64,000 nt of DNA from Lonicera japonica (taxonomy: Eukaryota; Streptophyta; Magnoliopsida; Dipsacales; Caprifoliaceae): the NCBI GenBank assembly GCA_021464415.1, contig CM038465.1, forward strand, positions 81,378,919 to 81,442,918, written 5' to 3'. Numbering within the stretch: position 1 is the stretch's first letter; the number at the start of each line of letters is the position of its first letter. The position numbers and the translations under genes were made by a program. The notes under the pieces are model-generated. The model was not told where the DNA came from and made no database searches. It was given only the letters and a program-made list of their open reading frames with translations. Below, piece after piece: positions 10,512 to 21,700 of the stretch.

Positions 10512-12962
10512 TTAACAGACATTATAATCAGACTGAAGATAGTTGCTAGGTGGCTTGCCGTTTTGTAAACAGTCTATTGGAGGGACGGTAGGAGAGTATA
10601 ACTCTCCAAAAGTCTGCCAGCAGAACGGTTCATACATGTGGTAGCCCTCTTGCATTGGTTGTAGTTCCACGGAATTTAAGGTTAGCACTGTACATGGGAG
10701 GTTGTCACTGCAAGCAAAGTGCACGGGTTTTACTGTGTATGTTCCCCTAATCTTTTCATAGTGGGTATCTGATAAAGCCACTGCAGATGTTTGGTTCTTG
10801 CATTTGCTTGTCACAATAAAATTGGTCAATTACTATCCGAATTAGGACTTCGGAGACCTGAATGTTTGAGAACAGTACTCCTTACACGGACCCTGATCCA
10901 CCTTGCATGTGTAACAACAATTTTGTAAGCTTTCTGAAATTCTTTATATTTTGCAATCTGGGAAACCATTATATATGTTTGGGATTCATTTTGTTGGGCG
11001 TGAGACACTTTTCGTCTCAGTGAAAAGGATTTCTACCCATTAAAATACTCAAATTTTTCTGAAGTTTCTCTTACAGTTTTTCTATTGCACTTCTTTTCCT
11101 GGTAAATACTTAGCATTCTATATTTTTCTATCTTTACTCGTGTTTGACTCGATTAATTTTCCAAAAGTAGTCAATTTCCAATTTCAAAAAATTCAGTTTT
11201 TTCCATATTTGCCAGTCAAAACACCCGTAGATGTTCCTTGATTTCCTATTTCTGATTTGTCCAATCAAATCAATGATAAGAAACGGAATCTGTACCTGCC
11301 ATGTCTTTATCCTAACACCATTCATTGTGTTCTGCATAAAAATGTCTCGAACAGTAATGTTGGAGACACAGGCTTTTGTATCTTCTTTTCCAAGCCCTCC
11401 AATACTGATTCCATGTCCTGGTCCACAGTTGACATTGCGTATATATACATTTTTTACATCCAGTTTGTATAGAAATGCAGTCATCTCCTGCATAAAGCAT
11501 TGAGGTTTCAGAACATATCTTAGTATACTACATGAAAATGACATTTTTTCCCGATTAAAAGAATTTGTATTACCACAAGCAAGTTTAGCAGAGTCAATCA
11601 GCACATCCCCCCAGTTCTGTAATTGAATTCCGTCTGTGTTGGGGCTATCACCAGGAGATGAGACAATTGTATTGAATACTGTAACTCCCATGCAATTATC
11701 AAACTTGAGGTGGCATTGAGGGCTGTTTTGAATTATTATGCCTGTAACTGTCACATTAAAACTCCCATAAAACCGCAGTGCCTCCAAATGGAAAACAGTT
11801 AATTGTGTTACAACGTTTGCATAGTGAAGAATTTTGAAAATACATTTTTCTCTTGCGTCCTTACAGTTGGCTTGATGCTCGGCATTTTCCAAAACCAACC
11901 AAGGGAGCTGTTTGTCTGCCAAGATTTTTGGAGAAAATAAATAGAAGTCGTCATAGATATAGGAGAATCTAGAAAATGAGAAAAATAAAATAAAAATGAG
12001 AGCAGTAATTACTGCAATTGGTGGATTTTTTTCGACTGTGTTGTTTAGTGGAACAATTAGTTTTCCATCGTTGTCTATAGGATCATCAAATTGGGTGTCT
12101 TTCCACCAAACAGAGCCTCTTCCATCAATGATTCCTCCTCCCTGAACTGTGATTCCCACCGCTTTTGTAAATTCCAGCCATTGTAGTAGCCCCTGAACCC
12201 AAGCTCTGGAGTTTATTGGAGCGATAATTGTGCCATCAAGCTGGAAAAGAATTGATTCTGCTCGGTAACTGGCCGATTTTTACATTTCTGTAATTGAAAT
12301 ACTTTGGAAATACATAATGATTACCTGAAAAACAATGTTTCGTTGACAATAAGGGCCAGAGAATGAAATGGGTCCCACGAGGAACTCGTACTCTAATGGG
12401 ACGACAATCATTGATGCCTCTACTTCATATGTAGATGCCCATGCAGCTTGGAATGCCTGTGTGCACCACAGAAGTACATCTTTCCAGGTCAGTAATTTAA
12501 ACATATTTTCTCAGGTTGGAAGTTTGTTATTAAATTTACGTCAAACAGTTGTTAGTTTGTACAAAAAGAATATATATAGTTATTGTTGGAAGATGAGCCA
12601 AAGTACTGCAATGAGTCATTTGAATGGGCCCCTTTTGAATTTGTTATCCTCTGCTTTAGGAATTCTGTTATATTTTGCTTAATAGAGTAATTTAGCTGTA
12701 TTTGTTTGGATGTGATGTGCTCCATGGGAGCATACAAGAGGATTATTTTAATTTTGCCCCACATAATATAACTAAATTATGTGCCAGAAAATTTGATTGT
12801 TAAATTACCTTTGTATCATCGGTAGTTCCATCCCCTTTGGCACCGAAATCTAACGCATTAAATGTAGCAATAGGACCAGTGTTGTAACCATTATCAGGCA
12901 GGGTTGGGATATCATCTTTCAGTGCAGGAGGTGAAAGTGATGGTGCTTTCTTCTCAAATTTT
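10512..12962 (-). pseudogene. Polygalacturonase (GH28) pseudogene
   Basis: Relic of a secreted pectin-degrading polygalacturonase of the long, At1g48100-like type. Recognisable exons from 5' to 3' on the minus strand are 12809-12962, 12325-12456, 12013-12240, a mini-exon near 11865-11907 ('KMPSIKPT'), 11574-11781, 11296-11487 and 10512 to about 10902. Family motifs are clear: 'SPNTDG', 'GDDCISIQTG', 'CGPGHGISIGGLGK' and 'RIKTW'. Lesions: a run of six A at about 11451-11456 puts GDDCISIQTG out of frame with GPGHG; a TAA at 10882-10884 stands where the family has Gln; and a two-base loss near 10806-10812 separates 'IDQFYCDK' from 'KCKNQTSAV'. The mini-exon phase also fails. The usual signal-peptide exon was not found upstream. 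An active enzyme is very unlikely. Confidence 0.85.
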
Positions 12963-14786
12963 CTATTGATAAAAAATAAAAAATAAAAAATTTCAAATAA
13001 ATCATCTGAGATCGATGCATCAAGTTAACTAAAGAAAAGGATGCCTCATGATGCCCACAGTTTAGCATCTTAATAGCATTACCGTCTGTCTGTCTGTCTC
13101 AACATTAGCTAGCTTGAAATAAAACAAAATATATAATTACAAATTGGCTGGCGTGCGTATAATTACATAAAATTCGCCATTGTTGTTCTTTCATCAATTT
13201 TTTTTAACTTGCAGTTGTTTTCTTCATATGAATGAACCATGCCCAGCGAGCTTTAAATTACAAAAAGACTATATATATTCTAGAGAAAAGTAGGGTGAAA
13301 TTAAGGACGTAAGAACAGCATGTTTGGCATGCAATTATGAACTATGCGTTAACTGCCTTACTTTTGTGATCGGACAAGAATGGAGTTGGGCAAATGTACG
13401 TGTGAATAAGAAGGATCCAATTCACCACATGTTTGCAATTATGAACTATGCATTAACTACATCTTTGGTAGAATTATAACTTGGCAGAACGGGCTCTAAT
13501 CCAATACAGGCCAACAAAAGGAAAAAAAAAGAAGCCACGATCAATTACACATTAAAATAATTAACATACGTCAACCCGCTTCGGCCCACGTACCGAGTGT
13601 CTAATATTTAGGGGTCCCAGCAGATTTTATTATGATTTGTGTTCTTCTTCTTCTTCTTCTTCTGATTTGTGGGGAATTATCTCGATGCAATATTAATGCA
13701 TAACTCTTCTTATGATTTGTGGGGAATTATCTCGATGCAATATTAATGCATAACTCATAAAAGGCTCATGGCCCCACATGCAGTGTAATCTAAAACATTC
13801 GATCACCATTGCTCATTAGTTAGCCGCAAATGGGGCGGCTATGTTGTGTATTCATATGATCTACACAAATCTACTTTTGTCTTTCTATACATTTGCCTTC
13901 CTCGTTGGATTGTTCACGGACAAAAAAAGGCCCATTCTTGTCCCACCATCGTTCTTCTCTAATATATTTTATTAGTATTACACTAAAATGTTGTTATTAT
14001 TGTCAAAAACAATCATATCTTTAACATAATATAATATTACTTTGCTAAATTACATTATATACTTTTAATGTTTTACATTACTCAAACAATAATTATGACT
14101 ACTTTGACAATAGTAATAGTATCATCTTTACGTTTATTATTTTTAGACTCAATCTCTTTAATTATTATTAAAATTAGAATAGAACAAGATAGACTTAAGT
14201 TGGCAGCGGTATCATAAAAATGTCCCTCAAAGGTCAAACTATAAGTTTGAGCCTCCTCCCAACTCTCATTCTCTTTCCCCTAGACTCCAACCTCAGTTTT
14301 GTTGGTGAAAAAAAAAAGGTGTTATTGTTGAAACAAGATAATTTTGTTTCCTTCTCTTTTCTTTTTGATATGATACGGGGGTATTTCAAAATTATCACGT
14401 GGGGTTTCACAACATTCACTTCAAAGGGATAAGTATTAGTTACTTAAGGATATAGGAAAAAGCCGATCCAAAGCCCAATCTGAATGTTAAAAGCTCAGCA
14501 TATTCCCCATAAATTTATGAATTTTTTGTGCCCGAGGAAGTAAGAGCAAGACACCGTCTTCCAACACTTTTTCACGAGGAACAGTTATAATAATTTGCTT
14601 TGTTAGCATGAAATTTTAATTTAAAAAATATAAATTATTCAACAAAAGAATTATATCCTTAAGATTAGTGCTTTACCAAATACTCTTTCCATTAAATTGA
14701 CAGGTATACTCTGATTTGATATACTTCGTAAGAAATATATTTTTTACTTAGTCCACTAGATTACAAATTTTTTGAGGTTATTATTA
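12963..14786. other. Intergenic; short tandem duplication
   Basis: No gene was recognised. A near-perfect tandem pair of a roughly 45-bp unit ('TGATTTGTGGGGAATTATC...') lies at about 13662-13757, next to a TTC microsatellite at about 13642-13662. If the polygalacturonase once had a first exon with a signal peptide, it should lie just above 12962, but only short frames are found there. Confidence 0.5.
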
Positions 14787-15716
14787 AGGGTTTTTTTTAT
14801 TTACTCCCTATTTATAATGTATAATTAAAGATAACCTCCTATTTCAATACTCCTTTGATTTACTCCTAAAATTTTAACAGTCTTCTAACTTCATCCATTT
14901 TTTTTTGCGAGAATGTCCATATTGTCTTCATCTTCTTCCTCCAGCCCTTTGTCCATCAAATTAAACCCAAACCCAAATCAAAAAATAAATTAAATCTCTT
15001 GAAATATTCTCTAGCTAAAAAACAATAAAACATAAACTTATGTCACTCTCATTCCCCCTTGAAATCCCCTTGGAATATTCTCTCTAAATCATGATGTATA
15101 TATATATATATATTTATGTAAAACCCCTAAATCGTGATGCATATGTGTGATATATATAATATTTACAGTGTATGTTGATTTCTCTCTACGACTCTCTCTC
15201 CTCCTTTATATGGGTATACATTCTAGTTTAGGGTTCTTCAACAATGGTGGCCGTAAAAATTTGGTATACATTTGTTTTGATTTCTCTCTTGCCCAAGTTT
15301 TATGTGTATTGATTTAAGAGAGACGAAATTTAAGAGAGAGAATGAGAATGGTGGCTGTTTTTTTTTCCTTGTTTGTTATTGATTTTAATGGTGGGTGAAT
15401 GTCAATGGTCAAATTGATTAGCAGGGGAGAATGGAGATGTGTTGCTATATTTCTTTTTTTTGGTAACGATTTCAAGAGATTTAATTTACTTTTTAATTTG
15501 TGTCTAGGTTTAATTTGATGAAGAATAAAGGTTAATATATGTAGGGACTATGAATGAATGAGAAGGGCGGAGTAAAAAGATAGGGTAATATGGTTATTCT
15601 TGCAAAAAATTAGACAACGTTAGAAGACCGTTAAAACTCGAGAATAAGTCAAAGAATTATTAAAATAAAGATATTTTTAATTATGAATTATAAATATGAG
15701 TAACTTGAAAAAGCCC
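14787..15716. mobile_element. Long-TIR non-autonomous DNA transposon
   Basis: The two ends are inverted copies of each other for roughly 100 bases: left 'TTTATTTACTCCCTATTTAT', right (inverted) 'CAAGTTACTCATATTTATAA', both later reading 'GTCTTCTAAC'. TATTATTA flanks both sides (14779-14786, 15717-15724). Such long inverted ends fit a Mutator-like or hAT-like element. The 930-bp interior has no transposase; its middle, including an ATG at 15244, is less AT-rich and might be captured host sequence, which is not demonstrated. Confidence 0.65.
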
Positions 15717-15724
15717 TATTATTA

Positions 15725-16619
15725 TCAGAACAATCCTCAATTTAAAAAACGTACGATATGATTTTTCAAAACACAATATATTTTAATAAAAAAGAAAGGA
15801 GGCCCATTTCAGGTGGATTAGTTGAATGTGGGCCTCATTAGGAATGCGAACAATATTTTCTTTTAGGGAGGGGCATTGACACTTGACTGTAGTCAAGGAA
15901 CGTAAAGCATAAACAATATTATTACTATAAAATTTGGCTAACAATTCAATATTTTCTTTGTTAGTATGGTAATACTTTAGGAAGTTATCTCGTATATTTT
16001 TAAATTTTACATTATTATGATGATAAATATAATTTTTTGACAATAATAAATTATGCATTTGTTGTTTGTAAATCATACTTTAAGTATAATATATTATTTT
16101 GATATTTGATATTTGTGCTTTTACACTAGAGTTGCACTTTAACTATAAGTTTTGAAAGAAAGAATTTCAAAACTTTTGAAAAACTCGAAAACTTCGTTTG
16201 ATATCAATATATAAAATAATAACAAAAACAATTAAATTTTGTGAGAAGTTAAAAAATGAGTTGAATTGTGTGGTGAGAGATTTGCTTATTTTTTTCTTTT
16301 TCTTTGGATGTTGAAGATGAAAAAAAATTCACAACAAATGTAGAATGACGAATGACTTTTACTCAAAAAAATAAATAAATATGAGATAGAGAGATTGGTG
16401 AATTCATTTCCAACTTCTCACAAAAAGTTAATTGTTTTTATTTTTATTTTATTACTTTGTTATCGAATGGAGTACAAATGATGTTGTTTAAGAACGAGTG
16501 TTGGATAAATCAGAATTTGAAAACAATTTGTGGTTGCGATTCAATTTTTTATTTTTAACAAATACTCTGAATATCAAAAATTAATTATAGTGTTCCAAAA
16601 TTAGAAAAATAGAATATAA
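15725..16619. repeat. AT-rich intergenic with inverted-repeat MITE
   Basis: About 16193-16470 has inverted ends of some 60 bases ('CGTTTGATATCAATA' against inverted 'CATTCGATAACAAAG', both continuing to 'TTTGTGAGAAGTT'). It is related to the PIF-like MITE at 3914-4225. No clean duplication was found. The rest holds no recognisable gene. Confidence 0.5.
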
Positions 16620-16904
16620 GGCTCCGTTTGATTGAAAGTTGAAAAATAAAAATAAATTGAGTTAGTTTTGGTAAAAATATAAAAAATAAGTTTAGTTATA
16701 AAGGTGATATCCTATTGACTTTTAAGTTTTTTCATGAAGAAATTTTCTTTAATTGTTAATTGATGGTGAGTAAAAATTTTTTACCAAAAATATTGAAGGA
16801 TATATACTCATAAAATGAATAACATATCCCACCTTATTTTTTATCTTTTCACACAAATTAACTAAATTTATTTTCTTTTTTTATCTGTGCAATCAAATAG
16901 AGCC
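16620..16904. mobile_element. PIF/Harbinger-like MITE
   Basis: The left end GGCTCCGTTTGATTG and the inverted right end GGCTCTATTTGATTG match at 13 of 15 positions. TAA flanks both sides (16617-16619 and 16905-16907), the PIF/Harbinger-type 3-bp target. It is 285 bp with no coding. Confidence 0.75.
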
Positions 16905-17419
16905 TAAATTCATAAAAAAAAATTAGAATAATGGGGGGAAAAAGAAGTACACTGCTGATTTCATGTGTTAATCACTTATAAATTGCAGCTAATCTCAAAT
17001 TTTAATTATAAACATGTGGTTCTCAACTTTTCATGTGGGATTTATTTCTGGTAAAAAAAAATTGAAATCGTAAAAAAAAATAAAATGGTTTCTAGGAACC
17101 TGAGTCGCGTGCGGTGAACACCGGCTATAATTACGGGTGGTGATGTTGGCACCCCCAAAATCTCTTAAAAACACTCCCACTTTTCATTTGGTCTTTAACA
17201 ACCAAATATAAACTTGCAAAAATTTAAAAAAATTTGAAAATGCCTTACTCGGTTGTCAAGAACTGAGTATATAGACTTATATTCGGTCCTCAACAACCGA
17301 ATAATAGACACTTTCTTCAATTGCGAATGACCGAATTAAAGTGGGAGTGTTATCCTGTGTTTTTGACCCATAATTACGGTTTAGCCTCGCGGCACAATGT
17401 GTCTGAATATCTCTGAAAT

Positions 17420-18716
17420 TTGTTTTTCAGCTACCACCCACCATCCTCTGCTCTGTTTCTGTTTCTGTTTGTGGTCTGCTCACGCTCTTTCCCCTCTCTC
17501 TCTCTCTCTCTCTCTCGTATTTACCTACTAACGACGAAACTAGGGAATCATGACTGACAAAAATTTCTACTAATTAACATGCACACACACACATTTATGA
17601 TATGATATGATATGATTTTTTCATTCTCATCACTTGTGTTTATAATGCAATTTGCTAGGTACACTAAACTTAAAATATACACATACTTGTCAAAAACTCT
17701 GATAAACAAATACTAGGGTTTTTCATGGGGGACAAAGAAACGACTGTAGAGTTAATGAACTTTTCTGCTGCGAAATATTAATTAACATATATAAGATAGA
17801 GTAGACTCTACTATTTGCGTTTTGCTTTTCTGGTTCTTCTTCTTCTTCTTCTTCTTCTTCATATTTGTTTTCTGTTGTGTTGAATAAACAACTATATGTA
17901 CGTAATAGTATAGAGTTTTTAGATGCTCCTCGATGTTTTGTTGGATTAATTATTGTATGTTGTTTTGTTTGCTTACTTTGAACAAGTTGGTCAGTAATAG
18001 CGTGTGAAACTCTGTTACAGTCTATGGACTATTATTTACTCCCACTTTATTTGGAATTTTAGTTGTGGGTGATATATACAAGATATAATTATCTTCTAAT
18101 TAACCAATAAATCATGTTGTTTCTAATATTAGTTCGCCTTTTGAAGTTACAGGACATATATGGTATTTCTTCACCCTTCAAATTCTGATTAAGGGTTCAT
18201 CTGCATTTCTCTCTACATTATTTGGTAAATTGATGATACAGTACTAATGTTATTTACGAATTGGTATTTATTGGTCTGAATCAACATATGTAAATAATAT
18301 ATTCTATCTGTTACACAATACGTACATACAAACCCTTCCAAATTGTATACAAGTGTTATTACTTGTTTGGTACAAATCCATTGAAGCTTTTCATGCGATC
18401 GAGTGTCATTGTAGTATATTGTAAATTAATTATATCATTTTGAAGCAGTGAATGGTGTCCCTATTGTTGAAGCTCGCTCCAGTTTTTGGTTTATCAAGTT
18501 GTAGCTTGAAGAAATTGCATGACCATTGATCTATTGTTTTCTTAAAAAGTACTAAAGTCAAATTGTGACTATTAATTTGAGTGAAGGGAATACTTTTTAT
18601 TAAGGGCTTCAGGCTTTTAACTTCCCAGGGTTTACAATCAACATGAAAATAAATTTATTGTTGCTAAAGCTCCCTTCTTATTTACTACATATATTTTCTT
18701 TATGCTTTTTGAACAG
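17420..18716 (+). promoter_or_regulatory. Likely promoter / 5' leader and leader intron of DRM gene
   Basis: A CT-rich stretch with a CT microsatellite (about 17493-17516) resembles a plant 5' leader. An acceptor AG at 18715-18716 precedes a short exon containing the start codon, so a leader intron probably spans most of this segment. A TTC microsatellite lies at about 17836-17859. The transcription start and the donor of the leader intron cannot be fixed from sequence. Confidence 0.4.
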
Positions 18717-21700
18717 ATCAATTGCTACTGTTTGAAGGAAACTAGGAATCGTTGAAGAATGGTAAACCCCTCTTTCTACTTGTTTTGTGTTTCACTAAAA
18801 TCTAGACCAACAGTTCAATTTAATTTTTGCATTAATGCCTTGAAAGGTGGAACTCTTTCCTTTAAGTGACTTCTGTTGCGCCAAACCGCTCACGACCGAG
18901 CACGACGCAACGTCGAGGGATCTCACAAGCTCACTTGGTATACCGAAAGAAGAACCGACACAAAAAAGCACACCCAATATAGAGAAATAGGAAATAAAGA
19001 AGAAATAGCGCAAGACAAGGTTTTACCGTGGTGTCGGCGTAAAAGCCACTAATCCACACAGACGATAGCTTCTATTGATAATTGGAACAAAGAGATGATT
19101 ACAAGCACACAAGAAAAAATTTCTCACAAAATTTAGCTCTCAACTAAATTCTAGGCAAAAAACAAGTTGTGCACAAAATGAGCCCAAAGCAACACTTAAA
19201 GGAAATATGCCTGGGACCATGATCGATCATGGGCAACCCATGATCGATCATGGGGTCCTCTGCCAGAAACTTCACTTTAACAAAATGTGAGCCAAAAACT
19301 CACAAATCTCCACCTTGGCGAACCATGCAGCTATCCCGTCCAGCAATTTGCACACCTCACTCTCCGTGTTCCTCCATCAATACTGCTATAGCATCACACC
19401 CGGCCCCGAAGAGCCTCCACCCCCGAATGGGGCCTCAACACCGAAGAATGTTAACCAAAGTCGAGCAATGCTCAAACTTGGTTGTCGGTACCACCTTGGT
19501 CATCATATCTGCGGGATTATCCTTGGTGCCAATTTTCTTCAAAATTACTTCACCACTCTCGATAATCTCCCGTATAAAATGAAACCGAACATCGATGTGC
19601 TTCGTCCGTCCGTGATGAACTTGGTTCTTGGCCAAATGAATAGCGCTCTGGCTATCACAATGTACATCGACATTTTCCTGAACCATCCCCAAATCACCTA
19701 TCAAACCCCGAAGCCACAATGCTTCCTTGACCGCCTCTGTTGCTGCAATATACTCTGCTTCCGTAGTAGACAACGCCACTACACCTTGCAACATCGACCT
19801 CCAGCTAATCGGACCACCACTAAATGTGAAAACATACCCCGTGGTCGATCGTCGCTTGTCAAGATCCCCAGCATAGTCCGAATCAACATAACCGCAAATA
19901 ATAGACCCCTCGGTTCTCTGGTACACCAACCCTTTATTCTTCGTTCCTTGTAGATACCGCAAAATCCACTTAACAGCATTCCAATGCTGTTTCCCCGGAT
20001 TGGCCATGAATCTACTTACAATGCTCACTGCCTGAGCAATGTCCGGTCGAGTACACACCATGGCATACATCAAGCTTCCTACCGCACTCGCATACGGAAC
20101 TTGAGCCATATACTCTACCTCTTCATCTGTTTCTGGAGCCATAGTTGCCGAGAGCTTGAAGTGAGGAGCCAATGGGACACTCACAGGCTTTGAGTCCTGC
20201 ATCCCAAACCGGACTACCACTTTCTCTAGATATTGCCTCTGAGTGAGGCACAATCTTCCCTTCTTTCTCTCCCTTACTATCTCCATTCCCAGAATCTTCT
20301 TAGCTCCACCCAAGTCCTTCATCTCAAACTCGAGACTCAACTGAGCCTTCACCGTGTTGATATCAAACATACTCGATGAACAAATAAGCATATCATCAAC
20401 ATATAAGAGTAAGTAGATAAACGAATCCCCCTTGAGTTTCTTGAAATAAACGCAATGATCAAAATCACTCCGCTTGAATTTCTGAGCCATCATAAATGTG
20501 TCAAACTTCTTGTACCATTGTCTAGGCGATTGCTTCAACCCATACAAGGACTTCTTCAGTTTACAAACACAATCCTCCTTGCCAACAACCTTGAACCCCT
20601 CCGGTTGAGATATATAAATCTCCTCCTCTAGATCCCCATGCAAGAACGCCGTCTTGACATCGAGTTGTTCAAGCTCTAAGTCAAACTGCGATACCATAGC
20701 TAATAGCACTCTAATGGAAGTGTGTTTTACTACCGGAGAGAAGACTTCATTATAATCCACCCCTTCCCTCTGTGCAAATCCCTTAGCTACCAATCTTGCT
20801 TTATACCGAACATCCGAATCTAGAACCCCGTCTTTCTTGGCAAACACCCATTTGCACCCAATTGACTTTTTCCCCTTTGGCAACTTGCAAAGATCCCAGG
20901 TTTCATTCTTGTGAAGAGAATCCATCTCCTCACCCATGGCCGCCTTCCATTCATCACAATGACTATCCGCCACTGCCTCCCGATAAGAAGTCGGTTCATC
21001 GCCATAAACCACCAATGCATATGCCACACTATCTTCATAGCCAAATCGTTGCGGTGCTCGTCGAGCTCTCGGCTCCCTTCCTCTCGCCAAAGACGGTACC
21101 TCTCGTTGTTGTTGACTAGACCCCTCAATAGGAATCTCCCCATTCTCCGAATCACTATCGGAAGAATCAACCGGATTAGTCACTTCCGATTGCACCGGAA
21201 TAGTCACCACCGGCGTAGTAACTTCCGTTTGCACCACTCCACTCTTCTCACTCTCATCGAGAGTCTTCACATTTTCTCCCGTAGGCATCTTGAGCAAAGA
21301 CGCCTCATCAAATGTAACATCTCTGCTAACGATCATTTTCTTGTCTTGAAGACACCATAACTTGTATCCCTTGACTCCAATTCTTGAACCCATAAAGATC
21401 GCCTTTCGGGCTCTTGGATCAATCTTATCTTCACGGACGTGATAATAAGCAGGACACCCAAATATGTGCAATGAATCGTAACTTGCATGAGATCCTGTCC
21501 AAACCTCCATAGGAGTTTTGTAATCGACCCCTGAAGATGGCAACACGTTCACGATGTAGCTCGCATAAGATAAGGCCTCCGCCCAATACTGTTTCCCCAA
21601 ATTTGCATTTGACAGCATACACCTCACTTTTTCAAGTAAGGTACGGTTCATCCTCTCAGCTACTCCGTTTTGCTGTGGTGTACCTCTAACCGTGAAATGG

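Noticed and set aside
11231..11503. Plus-strand ORFs across the polygalacturonase
   Set aside because: The minus strand carries clear GH28 motifs; the plus-strand frames do not resemble any protein.
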